DNA of 59,757 bases from Betaproteobacteria bacterium (lineage in GTDB: Bacteria; Pseudomonadota; Gammaproteobacteria; Burkholderiales; SG8-39), in NCBI GenBank assembly GCA_009693235.1, contig SHXR01000021.1:1-59757 (forward strand), given 5' to 3'. Shown one piece after another: positions 50,235-59,143 of this stretch; position 1 is the first letter of the stretch; every line of letters begins with the position of its first letter. The translations under genes were made by a program, and so were the position numbers. The notes beneath the pieces were generated by a model. That model had not been told where the DNA came from. It saw only the letters and a program-made list of their open reading frames with translations, and made no database searches.

Positions 50235-50899
50235 TGGCGGTCATGCCGGTCGATGGCGTCAACGTGGTGACCGGTGAAACCGCTACGCCGCAGCAGTCCG
50301 GTTATGTCTTTGCGCCATGGCAAACCTACGATATTGCCGGCCGGAGAAAGAGTCAAAACGAGATTGCCGCGTTCTATTTCACCGCATTGTCTGATAGCTA
50401 CGCGGCCCGCACCGATCGACCACAGAACGTCGGCGTGATCGGTGTCGCGGTGTTTCGCGTATATGTGGCGCCACGGCCGCGGCCTGCACCATCCGTCGCG
50501 CCCGGTTCGCTCGACGGATCGGCCGCACCAAGCGACGCGCGGGGCGATACAAGCAGCGCAGCCGATGCGCCTTCGCGACCGAGCGCCGCGGGAGCGGGCG
50601 CATCACAGTCTGGTCGAGCGGATGGCAGTGCATCGGCGTTAGCGCAGGGGGCCGAGGCCACCAGTCCGCGACGGGAAGCACGTGAGCGAATTGGCACCGG
50701 TCATGGCGAGCGCGAAGCATCGCAGGTCTCATACACCGACTTTCGCCGGGCGTCCTCGTCGGCCAATGAGTTCCTCGCGATCCACTATGACCGCTACGAG
50801 AATCTCGTCGCACGGGGCATCATTCCGGGTGTGCCGAGGTTGGCCGAGCCGCAGCCCTTCCCCGGACCGGTGCGGTTCGTGCCGGATCCGCGCGGTTGA
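50234..50899 (+). CDS. Hypothetical protein, probably 5'-truncated
   Basis: A 221-aa product with a conserved N-terminal block (MPVDGVNVVTGETATPQQSG, FAPWQTYDIAGRRKSQNEIAAF cut short, DRPQNVGVIGVAVFRVY), an Ala/Ser/Pro-rich linker (about 80-150) and a C-terminal block ending FVPDPRG. From memory, relatives have a further N-terminal region before the VDGVN motif; here the frame is open only back to 50174 and the DNA upstream is the GNAT fragment on the other strand. The ATG at 50234 may therefore be fortuitous. Function unknown. Confidence 0.6.
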   Translation: MAVMPVDGVNVVTGETATPQQSGYVFAPWQTYDIAGRRKSQNEIAAFYFTALSDSYAARTDRPQNVGVIGVAVFRVYVAPRPRPAPSVAPGSLDGSAAPSDARGDTSSAADAPSRPSAAGAGASQSGRADGSASALAQGAEATSPRREARERIGTGHGEREASQVSYTDFRRASSSANEFLAIHYDRYENLVARGIIPGVPRLAEPQPFPGPVRFVPDPRG

Positions 50900-50973
50900 T
50901 TCCACCACGCCGCCCACGGTCCGCTCGGAAATGTTGGCATACTCGGCGCTCCCCGACCCCATCGCCTGCGATC

Positions 50974-51765
50974 ATGATCTACAAAGACATCCGCTTCGAC
51001 ATCAAAGACGGTATCGCAACGCTCGCGTTCGCGCGCCCGGATCGCAAGAATGCTTTCGACATCAATGCGCGCGGCGAGATCGCCGATGCAGTGGCGCGCA
51101 CCAAGGCCGATGCGACGGTCCGGGCGCTGATCATCACCGGCGATGGCGGTGATTTCTGCGCAGGTGGTGACGTCCGGTCGATGGCGACCTCGGGCACAGA
51201 CGCGGAGGCCGGGCGCAATCGCATGCGTGCGTTACACGTGTGGATGCGCGATCTCATCGAATTGGACCGTCCGGTGATCGCCGCGGTCGATGGCGTCGCG
51301 TTCGGTGCGGGCTTCAGCCTGGCGCTCGCCGCCGATTTCATTCTCGCCACGCCCCGCGCCCGCTTTTGCATGTCGTTCATGCGCGTGGGTCTGGTCCCCG
51401 ACGCCGGTGCGATCTATACGTTGCCGCGGATCGTTGGTGCCCAGCGCGCCAAGGAACTGATGCTGTCGGCCCGCGTGGTCAATGCCGACGAAGCCGCGCG
51501 TCTTGGCATCGTGATGGAAATCGTACCGGCCGAGGCGCTGATCCCAAGAGCGGAAACCATTGCGCGATCGTTCTTTGACGCATCACCACCGGTGGTGAGT
51601 CTGATCAAAGCGGCCCTTGAGCGCTCGCCCGGCATGGATCTCGGTGCTGCACTGAATTTCGAGGCGAATGCGCAAGGCATCGCGTTCTCGACCGACTATC
51701 ACCGCAATGCGGCGCGCGATTTCTTGGCAAAGAAACCGCTCAAATTCGCCTGGCCGGAAAAGTAG
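50974..51765 (+). CDS. Enoyl-CoA hydratase/isomerase family protein
   Basis: Crotonase-fold protein of 263 aa. The oxyanion-hole segments are DFCAGGDVRSM and VDGVAFGAGFSLALAADFI. In the helix that carries a catalytic Glu in hydratases it has GLVPDAGAIYTLPR, with Asp instead, as in PaaG-type isomerases, so isomerisation or epoxide-ring chemistry is as likely as hydration. It is convergent with pcaG, eight bases apart, and lies in an aromatic-degradation neighbourhood. Confidence 0.9.
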   Translation: MIYKDIRFDIKDGIATLAFARPDRKNAFDINARGEIADAVARTKADATVRALIITGDGGDFCAGGDVRSMATSGTDAEAGRNRMRALHVWMRDLIELDRPVIAAVDGVAFGAGFSLALAADFILATPRARFCMSFMRVGLVPDAGAIYTLPRIVGAQRAKELMLSARVVNADEAARLGIVMEIVPAEALIPRAETIARSFFDASPPVVSLIKAALERSPGMDLGAALNFEANAQGIAFSTDYHRNAARDFLAKKPLKFAWPEK

Positions 51766-51773
51766 CGCGCCGA

Positions 51774-52358
51774 TCAATCTTCGAAGAACGGCGTTTCGTC
51801 GGCGCCACACAACCGGATATCGAAACGATACTTACGCGGCCCATCGGCCTTGGCGATGAGCGCTTCTTGGAATGCGGCGGGATGCACGCACGCAAGCACC
51901 GCATCGGTCGCGTTGGCCGCATTGCCTTCGAAGAACATGACGGTCTGCAACTGCCGCATGAGCCCTGATGCCAGCACCACGACATTGATATGCGGGGCGC
52001 GCAAGGTCCCGTTGGGGAGGTGCGTGCGCCCGGGCATGATGGTGCGAAAGTGAAACGCGCCATCGGCATCGGTGGCGGCGCGCCCCCAGCCGAAAAAATC
52101 CGCATCGGCATGTTTTGCCCGTGGGTCGGCCGGATGGCGATAGATGCCGTTCGCATCCGCCTGCCAGATTTCGAGCACGACGTTCTGTAGGGGCACGCCC
52201 TCGTCTTCGGTCACCCGGCCGCGGATATCAATCAGTTGGCCCTGCGCGCTTCGTCCTTGCCAGCGGGTGAGGTCATTGGCGCCGGCATCGACATAAGCGC
52301 CGGGGAAAAACGGGCCGATGGTTGCTTCACCGATCGGCATCGATACGGCGGACATCAT
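51774..52358 (-). CDS. pcaG: Protocatechuate 3,4-dioxygenase subunit alpha
   Basis: Non-catalytic-iron partner of PcaH in the intradiol ring-cleavage enzyme that opens protocatechuate to 3-carboxy-cis,cis-muconate. At 194 aa it is the usual size. GPFFPG, EIWQADANGIYRHP, GWGRAATDADGAFHFRTI and RAPHINVVV align with the family. It overlaps pcaH by four bases (ATGA), the last gene of a four-gene minus-strand operon. pcaB, pcaC and pcaD are not adjacent. Confidence 0.93.
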   Translation of the reverse strand: MMSAVSMPIGEATIGPFFPGAYVDAGANDLTRWQGRSAQGQLIDIRGRVTEDEGVPLQNVVLEIWQADANGIYRHPADPRAKHADADFFGWGRAATDADGAFHFRTIMPGRTHLPNGTLRAPHINVVVLASGLMRQLQTVMFFEGNAANATDAVLACVHPAAFQEALIAKADGPRKYRFDIRLCGADETPFFED

Positions 52359-53095
52359 GCGTGCTCGGTAGGCGTGGCGCGTTTGCCACGCACCACGACC
52401 GTATGTTCAAACACCAGCGCATCGCCGGGCGCCGCTTGGGTGGGCACCGATCGCGCCACGAGCCGTGCGCGCGCTTCGGCATCGACCACCGCATTCAAGA
52501 TCAAATCCTGCTCGTTCAAGGGATCACCCGGAAAGAACATCTGCGTGACGACGCGCGATAACCAAACTTTGCCCCACACCGAGAAATGCACATGCGGCGG
52601 ACGCCACCATCGGTCGGGCCCAGGCACCGGATAGGCGCCCGGCTTGATGGTGCGGATTTCGATGTTGCCGCTCGCATCGGTTTGCACGCGCGCGTTACCT
52701 TGGAAATGCGGATCGAGCGGTGCATGGTCACTATCGTTCGGATGCGCATAGCGACCGGCCGCATTGGCCTGCCACATCTCGACCATCGTGCCGGCGATCG
52801 GCGAACCGTCTTCATCGCGTACGGCCAAGCGAAGGACGATGAGTTGCCCCAGTGCGCGTCGCGCGCTCTGCCCCGCTACATCGGCACTCGTGGCCGCGAG
52901 CCGGCCCGATAGGTCGAGGGGACCGGTCAATTCCGACAGCGTAAGCGGACGCCGCAACAATGGGCGTGATGGGGTGCGCCGCGCGGTCTGCGGATAGCCC
53001 TCGACGATGCGTGTCGGCTGCGTGCCGTCCACAATTGGTGGAATCGTGTAGGTGTCTGCCTTGGCGCCCTTCACCAGGTCAACTTGAATACTCAA
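52355..53095 (-). CDS. pcaH: Protocatechuate 3,4-dioxygenase subunit beta
   Basis: Catalytic subunit (246 aa) that binds Fe(III). All four iron ligands of the family are identifiable: Tyr116 in GRYAHP, Tyr155 in PGAYPVP, and His168/His170 in RPPHVHF. EMWQANAAGRYAH and the DPHFQGNARVQTD block are standard. It is joined to the enolase-superfamily gene upstream and to pcaG downstream by four-base overlaps, implying co-translation. Protocatechuate is the expected substrate, though related catechols cannot be excluded. Confidence 0.94.
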   Translation of the reverse strand: MSIQVDLVKGAKADTYTIPPIVDGTQPTRIVEGYPQTARRTPSRPLLRRPLTLSELTGPLDLSGRLAATSADVAGQSARRALGQLIVLRLAVRDEDGSPIAGTMVEMWQANAAGRYAHPNDSDHAPLDPHFQGNARVQTDASGNIEIRTIKPGAYPVPGPDRWWRPPHVHFSVWGKVWLSRVVTQMFFPGDPLNEQDLILNAVVDAEARARLVARSVPTQAAPGDALVFEHTVVVRGKRATPTEHA

Positions 53096-54921
53096 TGCAA
53101 TTCCTCCGTTGTGCCGATTTGATACGCGCGCAGCTTGAGCGCATCAAGCGTAACACCGAGTCCCGCGCCACCTGGCAGTTTAATGCGACCGTCGCGAATT
53201 GCGAGCGGATCGCCCACCAGCAAATCGGCGACCAGCCCGTCATGCGCTTGGTCATGCGCATGACGGGTCAATCCAAGGCCGATCGCGACTTGCAGATTGA
53301 CCACTGCCGCGATGCCGCATTCATAGAACGCATGATTGGCAAGTGAGATGCCAAGCGCATCACAAGCGGCCGCAAGATCGCGCATGCCCTCCACGCCGCC
53401 CCAATGCAGCGTATCGCCAAGCGCTACATCGATGGCGCCTTGCCGGACGGCTGGGGCCAGATGATCGAATTGCACGACGGCCATATTGGTGGCGATCGGA
53501 CGCGTCAATCGTGCCCGCAAGCGCGTCAACCCTTCAATGCCATCGGTAGGATCTTCAAGCCAACAGAGTTGAAAGGGCTCCAGCGCACGACAAATCGTGA
53601 GCGCGGTGGCGGTATCGTAGGCCGCATTGGGATCAAACCGGATCTCCACCGCAGGCCCCAGCGCCTCACGCAGTGCGCGGATGGCGGCAACATCCCAGGC
53701 AAGGCCGATCCCTGAACTTTTGTATTTAAAGCAAGTGATGCCCTTCTCTTGATGAAGCCGCAACGCATGCAAGGCAACCCGCTCGACATTACGGACGTCG
53801 GCGAACATGTTGCGCAATTCTTCGCGCGGCACCACCCGATCGAGCATCGCGGTCGGCAACAGGCTCACCACCCGTAGAGAATTTTCTTGTGCGGTGTTGC
53901 CTAGCCACGCCGCCAACGACAAACCTAACGATTTGCCGATGAGGTCATGACAGGCCACCTCAAGCCCGGCCAACGCCTGCCAGCCGTTCCGGCCGTTGCG
54001 ATTCTCATAGATCGTCCGCGCGTATTGGCGGGCGAGCGCTCGACGCTCAAGCGGATTCTTGCCGAGCCATCCTTTTGCGATAGTGCCGACCAGCCGATAC
54101 ACGTCTTCTCCGCCAAGCGTTTCGCCAAACCCAACCATGCCATCGGCCGTTTCGACTTCGATCAAGGTACGCAATACATGATCGGTCAGATACATCGCGC
54201 TCACATACACCTCGCGCAATGGCACCTTGACGCGATGCAGCCGCACGCATTGGATCGTTGCGCCAGGATGCGATCGCTTGACAGGCGATGTCTGCGGCAC
54301 GTTGGCGGCGGACGGATCATCGATGGCAAAGGCGAATGCAGAGGCGAGGGCCCGCGCAAGAGGCCGCTCCCACTCGTGGGTAACCATCGCAACCGGTGCG
54401 AGATTAAAGGCGCGCGCCACGGCGAGCATGCGACGTAACCCCGCCGGTCCGCCGATCGCATGCAAACTGAATCGCACCGCCACCGCGCGCTTGGCAAGAC
54501 ACGCTTCGGTAAACGCTTGGGGATGCGGGAGCGCGTCGTAATCGATCGATGCCTCGGCGTCGGAGTCAGGCGCGCGCGTCGGCGTGGCGGTGTCACCCGC
54601 ACCGAACAACTCGGCCGGCGTGAGCCCCAATGCGCGCGCCGCCAATGACGCCGTAGCGAATTCCACTGCGCCGAATGCGATCCGCTCGGCCATCGACGCA
54701 AATCGCCCGCCGGAGCGTATCCAGCGCAATTCGAAGGCCAAGGCATCGGCGCTAAGCCAATTGGGCCGCAAGACATCGATCGCATCGAGCAATCCGGGCT
54801 GATCGGGCACGACGAAAAGGCCGCATGCACCCTCGCCGTTTGATACCTTGATCTCCAGTTGGTTGCCACGCCGGTCAACATCAATCCCGGCGATGACGAG
54901 TCGCGTAGCCGAAGTCCTCAC
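53092..54921 (-). CDS. Enolase-superfamily enzyme with a degenerate extra N-terminal half
   Basis: A 609-aa protein where normal mandelate racemase/glucarate dehydratase-type members are 370-450 aa. The C-terminal part (about 222-600) is complete: capping domain, K399-x-K401 pair, metal ligands D430 (RFDPN), E456 (WLEDP) and N479 (ATNM), a D503/H530 dyad and E534. This pattern suits acid-sugar dehydratase or racemase chemistry more than muconate cycloisomerase. The first 220 residues resemble another capping domain (FASMAERIAFGAVEFATASL) plus scraps of a barrel without the KxK or metal ligands. It lies between the formamidase and pcaH. Substrate unknown. Confidence 0.82.
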   Translation of the reverse strand: MRTSATRLVIAGIDVDRRGNQLEIKVSNGEGACGLFVVPDQPGLLDAIDVLRPNWLSADALAFELRWIRSGGRFASMAERIAFGAVEFATASLAARALGLTPAELFGAGDTATPTRAPDSDAEASIDYDALPHPQAFTEACLAKRAVAVRFSLHAIGGPAGLRRMLAVARAFNLAPVAMVTHEWERPLARALASAFAFAIDDPSAANVPQTSPVKRSHPGATIQCVRLHRVKVPLREVYVSAMYLTDHVLRTLIEVETADGMVGFGETLGGEDVYRLVGTIAKGWLGKNPLERRALARQYARTIYENRNGRNGWQALAGLEVACHDLIGKSLGLSLAAWLGNTAQENSLRVVSLLPTAMLDRVVPREELRNMFADVRNVERVALHALRLHQEKGITCFKYKSSGIGLAWDVAAIRALREALGPAVEIRFDPNAAYDTATALTICRALEPFQLCWLEDPTDGIEGLTRLRARLTRPIATNMAVVQFDHLAPAVRQGAIDVALGDTLHWGGVEGMRDLAAACDALGISLANHAFYECGIAAVVNLQVAIGLGLTRHAHDQAHDGLVADLLVGDPLAIRDGRIKLPGGAGLGVTLDALKLRAYQIGTTEELH

Positions 54922-54942
54922 CGGCGACCCAGCAGAGCCGTC

Positions 54943-55911
54943 TTAGACAATCGGCTTGGCATTCGGCACCAGATCGCGGCGCACCATCGCATGAATGCCC
55001 TTGTTGCCATCGACCAACTGGGTGACGCGCAAATCGCAAGCAATACTGCAAAATTGATAGGCGTCTTCGCGGCTGAGGCCACCCACTTCGCCAAGCAGCT
55101 TGATCATCTCGCGTAAAGCCTGCTTGGCGGCGTCGTCGAGATCGACATCCAGACCCACCGTGATGAAATGGGTCGCGGTCAGGGCGCGCGGCATCGTCCA
55201 ATTCTTCTTCTTGTGGACCACAAACTCAAACGTGCCGCGCATCGCGGTTTCGAGCGCCGTCAAACAGACTTCACCGTCGCCTTGCACCGCATGGCCGTCA
55301 CCCGCCGAAAACAGCGCGCCCGGGTTGAATACCGGAATGAAAAACGTCGCCCCGGCCTGCAACTCCTTGAGATCGATATTGCCGCCGTACTCGCGCGGTT
55401 CCGCGGTGCTCACCGCGCCATAGACAGCGGGCGGCGCCACCCCCATGACCCCGAAAAACGGCCCCAAGGGAATCTCGGTACCCCAGGGCATCTTGCCGAC
55501 ATGGCGCTCCCGATCAAGCGGAATATGCAAGCGGCGGGATAGTGGAAAGTCTTCCGGTAACGAGCCCTTGAGCGGCACGATCTTGCTATAGGCCCAGTTT
55601 TGGCGGAGGCCTACATCCAGAATACGAATTTCCAGGACATCGCCCGCTTCCGCCCCGTTGATCGCGATCGGCCCGGTGAGGATGTGCGCACCAAGCCGCT
55701 GCGTATGCTTGGCATGGATGGCGCGATGTTCGGGCAGAATTTCGAAGCGAGGATCGGTAGGAATATCATCGGCACCGCCTGACACGCTATCGATCGTCAC
55801 GCGATCACCGGATTCGATGGTGAGCACCGGCTTCAGGCGGGCATCGAAATAACCCCAGTGTACGGTTTCAGGCGACGCAGGTAGCGTGTGGTGTTTGCTC
55901 ATGATGTCCAC
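54943..55911 (-). CDS. Acetamidase/formamidase family protein
   Basis: A 322-aa member of the FmdA/AmdA family, zinc-dependent hydrolases that release ammonia from formamide or small amides. The segments VHWGYFDARLKPVLTIESGD, GPIAINGAEAGDVLEIRI, GPFFGVMGVAPP, NIDLKELQAG and GDGHAVQGDGEVC are family hallmarks. It heads the operon with the enolase-superfamily gene (21 bp), pcaH and pcaG, and diverges from fbiC across 146 bp. The first Met (55911) and the fourth residue Met (55902) are both plausible starts. The amide substrate in this setting is unknown. Confidence 0.9.
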   Translation of the reverse strand: MDIMSKHHTLPASPETVHWGYFDARLKPVLTIESGDRVTIDSVSGGADDIPTDPRFEILPEHRAIHAKHTQRLGAHILTGPIAINGAEAGDVLEIRILDVGLRQNWAYSKIVPLKGSLPEDFPLSRRLHIPLDRERHVGKMPWGTEIPLGPFFGVMGVAPPAVYGAVSTAEPREYGGNIDLKELQAGATFFIPVFNPGALFSAGDGHAVQGDGEVCLTALETAMRGTFEFVVHKKKNWTMPRALTATHFITVGLDVDLDDAAKQALREMIKLLGEVGGLSREDAYQFCSIACDLRVTQLVDGNKGIHAMVRRDLVPNAKPIV

Positions 55912-56057
55912 TCACAGTTGGGCAGGTACGGTTGGAATCGCAGCGCGCAGGCTTTGCACATCGCGCAGTCTAGCACCGTGATTACGGACCCTCCCCGGCA
56001 TTCGCGGAGCGCCGTAGTAACATCCATGGAAATCACCTTACTGTCTGATTGGCATCG

Positions 56058-58439
56058 ATGCATACCACTGCAGAATTGTTTGATATCGGCGCGCAATGGC
56101 CCCTGCCACGACTCCTTGCGGAGGCGGCACGGCTGCGCGACGCAGGCCATGGCGACCTGGTCAGTTATTCGCGCAAGGTCTTCATTCCATTAACGCATCT
56201 ATGCCGCGATGTGTGTCACTACTGCACCTTCGCCACGACGCCGCGGGACGGCGCGCGCGCCTACCTGTCCCCGGACGAAGTCTTGGCGATCGCCCGCGCC
56301 GGCAGGAATGCGGGCTGCCATGAAGCGTTGTTCACTTTGGGTGACAAGCCCGAGCTGCGCTACAAGGTGGCGCGCGATGAACTGAAGGCGCTCGGTTACG
56401 CGACCACCATCGAGTATCTCGCGGCGATGTGCGCGTTGGTCCTCAAGGAAACCGGGCTGCTGCCGCATGCCAATCCAGGCGTGCTCAGCCGCGACGAACT
56501 CGCCCTTCTCCGCAAAGTAAACGTTTCACAAGGCGTGATGCTGGAAAGTTCGAGTGTGCGTTTGTGCGAACGCGGCGGGCCGCACTTTGGCTCGCCCGAT
56601 AAATTCCCGGCGGTGCGCCTGGCCACCATCGAAGAGGCCGGGCGACTTGCCATTCCATTCACGAGCGGCATTTTGATCGGCATCGGCGAAACACGCGCAG
56701 AGCGCATTGAAGCACTGCTTGCGCTGCGTGAGCTGAATGAGCGCTTCGGCCACCTGCAAGAAGTCATCGTGCAGAATTTTCGTGCGAAACCGGCAACCTT
56801 AATGGCCGGCGCGCCCGATGCCGACCGCGACGAATTGCTGTGGACGATCGCGATGGCCCGCCTCACGCTGGGTGCGCAGATGAGTGTTCAGGCGCCACCG
56901 AACCTAAGTCCGGATGACATGCCGGCGCTGATCGCTGCCGGCATCAATGATTGGGGCGGGGTGTCACCGGTGACACCAGATCATGTGAATCCCGAAGCAC
57001 CGTGGCCGGCCGTCGAAAAGCTGCGCGCTGCCACCGCCAGTGCCGGCAAGATTCTCGTGGAGCGATTGACGAGCTACCCGCGTTACTGTCTGGTTGCCGA
57101 ACGCTGGCACGATGCGCAATTGGTGCCGCATGTATTGCGCAACATGGATGGTTCGGGCTTTGCGCGCGTGGAAACCTGGACGCCGGGTCGCGATGTCACC
57201 CCGCCTGCGCTCGTTTCGGGAATGCAGCGGCCACCCGGCGATCGATCGCTTCAACGCATCATCGACCAGGCCATGGCGGCCGATCTTTTGGCTGAGCATG
57301 AGATCGTCCAACTGTTTTCCGCTCGTGATGATCAAGTGGCGCGCGTTTGCGAGGCGGCCGACACGTTGCGTGCGCGCTCGGTCGGTGACACCGTGCGCTA
57401 TGTCGTCAATCGCAATATCAATTACACGAACGTCTGCTATTACAAATGCCGATTTTGTGCGTTCTCCAAAGGCCGGCATTCCGCGGATCTGCGCGGCGCA
57501 CCTTACGATCTCGCTCTCGATGAAATTCAGCGGCGTGTCACCGAAGCCTGGGCCCGTGGCGCCACCGAAGTCTGTATGCAAGGTGGCATTCATCCGGACT
57601 ACACCGGCGCCACCTACCTATCGATCCTGCGCGCGGTGAAAGAGGCGGTACCGGGCATGCATGTGCATGCTTTTTCGCCCTTGGAAGTATCGCAAGGCGC
57701 GGCGACGCTGGGCATCCCAGTAGCGAATTTTCTTGAGCAGTTACAAAAGGCAGGGCTCGGCAGCCTGCCAGGGACCGCCGCGGAAATTCTCGATGACGAG
57801 GTGCGGAAAGATCTTTGTCCGGACAAGCTACGGACAGATGAGTGGCTCGCGGTGATGAAGACCGCGCATACGGTGGGTCTGCGTTCCACTGCCACCATCA
57901 TGTTCGGCCATATCGATCGCTATGAGCACTGGGCCCGCCATCTCATGCGCGTGCGCGATTTGCAGATTGCATCGCGTGGATTCACCGAGTTCGTGCCGCT
58001 GCCATTCATCCATATGGAAGCGCCGATGTATCTGCGCGGCAAAGCGCGGACCGGTCCGACCTACCGCGAGGCCTTGCTGATGCATGCCGTGTCGCGCTTG
58101 GCGCTGTTCCCGCATATCCAGAATATCCAGACTTCCTGGGTCAAGATGGGCAGCCTAGGCGCTGGTGCATGTCTTGCCGCCGGGGCCAATGATCTGGGTG
58201 GCACGCTGATGAATGAAAGCATCTCGCGCGCCGCCGGCAACGAGCACGGACAGGAGCTGGCGCCCGCCGCGATGGACGCTTTGATTCGCGCGTCCGGCCG
58301 GCAACCCGCGCAACGCTCCACGCTCTATGGCTCGCCCAACGCGGCACAGTTGGCGCGTTCGTATCACGCCGATCCGCTGCTGCCCGTGGTGCAAACACCA
58401 GTGAAGCGGCGCATGCGCGCAGCGTCCGGTACCGCCTAG
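56058..58439 (+). CDS. fbiC: FO synthase, CofG-CofH fusion
   Basis: Bifunctional radical SAM enzyme (793 aa) that makes the 5-deazaflavin FO, the chromophore of coenzyme F420, from tyrosine and a pyrimidine intermediate of riboflavin synthesis. The N-terminal CofG half has the cluster motif CRDVCHYC (Cys49, 53, 56). The C-terminal CofH half has CYYKCRFC near residue 460 and MQGGIHPDYTG. Both halves are complete, in the order seen in actinobacterial FbiC. I chose ATG 56058 over TTG 56049; no clear Shine-Dalgarno precedes it. It leads the F420 genes. Confidence 0.96.
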   Translation: MHTTAELFDIGAQWPLPRLLAEAARLRDAGHGDLVSYSRKVFIPLTHLCRDVCHYCTFATTPRDGARAYLSPDEVLAIARAGRNAGCHEALFTLGDKPELRYKVARDELKALGYATTIEYLAAMCALVLKETGLLPHANPGVLSRDELALLRKVNVSQGVMLESSSVRLCERGGPHFGSPDKFPAVRLATIEEAGRLAIPFTSGILIGIGETRAERIEALLALRELNERFGHLQEVIVQNFRAKPATLMAGAPDADRDELLWTIAMARLTLGAQMSVQAPPNLSPDDMPALIAAGINDWGGVSPVTPDHVNPEAPWPAVEKLRAATASAGKILVERLTSYPRYCLVAERWHDAQLVPHVLRNMDGSGFARVETWTPGRDVTPPALVSGMQRPPGDRSLQRIIDQAMAADLLAEHEIVQLFSARDDQVARVCEAADTLRARSVGDTVRYVVNRNINYTNVCYYKCRFCAFSKGRHSADLRGAPYDLALDEIQRRVTEAWARGATEVCMQGGIHPDYTGATYLSILRAVKEAVPGMHVHAFSPLEVSQGAATLGIPVANFLEQLQKAGLGSLPGTAAEILDDEVRKDLCPDKLRTDEWLAVMKTAHTVGLRSTATIMFGHIDRYEHWARHLMRVRDLQIASRGFTEFVPLPFIHMEAPMYLRGKARTGPTYREALLMHAVSRLALFPHIQNIQTSWVKMGSLGAGACLAAGANDLGGTLMNESISRAAGNEHGQELAPAAMDALIRASGRQPAQRSTLYGSPNAAQLARSYHADPLLPVVQTPVKRRMRAASGTA

Positions 58440-58454
58440 ATATTCATTGAAAAC

Positions 58455-59126
58455 ATGAACACACCAAAACCAATACTGGCCATTCTCGGCGGCACCGGCA
58501 AGGAGGGCGGGGGCCTCGCCGTGCGCTGGGCGCAGGCCGGCTATCCGGTCATCATCGGCTCACGCGATAGCGCACGCGCGCAGGCAACCGCTGCGGAGCT
58601 CGCGACCCTCGCCGATAAGAACGCCAACCCCTCAGGCGCCAATAATCTCGACGCGGCCACGCGCGCGCAAATCATCATCCTCGCCGTGCCTTACAACGCA
58701 CAGCTCGCGACCGCGCAAGAAATCCGCGCCGCCCTCGACGGCAAGATCCTGATCGATGTGACGGTGCCATTGGTCCCACCCAAGGTCGACCGTGTGCAAT
58801 TACCAGAAGGTGGATCGGCGGTGGTGCGCCTTCAGCAAATGCTGGGCGCGGCAGTGCGCGTCGTCTCGGCATTTCAGAATGTGTCGGCGCATCATCTCAA
58901 GGAACTTGGCCATCCGATCGATTGCGATGTGCTCATCTGCAGCGATAGTCCGGAAGCTCGCGAAGAGGTGGTGGCGCTCGCCAAAGCCGCCGGAATGCGG
59001 GGGATCAATGCCGGTGCGTTGGCCAACTCCGCGGCGGCTGAGGCCCTGACTTCGCTGCTGATTGCGATCAACAAGCGCTACAAGGTGCCCGCGTCGGGGA
59101 TTCGTATTACCGGCATTCCCGACTGA
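58455..59126 (+). CDS. npdG: F420:NADPH oxidoreductase
   Basis: Transfers hydride between NADPH and F420, which in bacteria usually charges F420H2. The 223-aa protein has the Rossmann loop LGGTGKEGGGLA near residue 11 and GSRDSARA after strand 2, where Ser and Arg contact the NADP 2'-phosphate. AVPYNAQLA, DVTVPLVPP, AFQNVSAHHL and NAGALANSAAAE match the family. It begins 15 bp after fbiC and is clearly in the same operon. NADPH could come from the pentose-phosphate enzymes at 37-43 kb. Confidence 0.93.
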   Translation: MNTPKPILAILGGTGKEGGGLAVRWAQAGYPVIIGSRDSARAQATAAELATLADKNANPSGANNLDAATRAQIIILAVPYNAQLATAQEIRAALDGKILIDVTVPLVPPKVDRVQLPEGGSAVVRLQQMLGAAVRVVSAFQNVSAHHLKELGHPIDCDVLICSDSPEAREEVVALAKAAGMRGINAGALANSAAAEALTSLLIAINKRYKVPASGIRITGIPD

Positions 59127-59143
59127 GTCTGCCCGCCCCTGCA

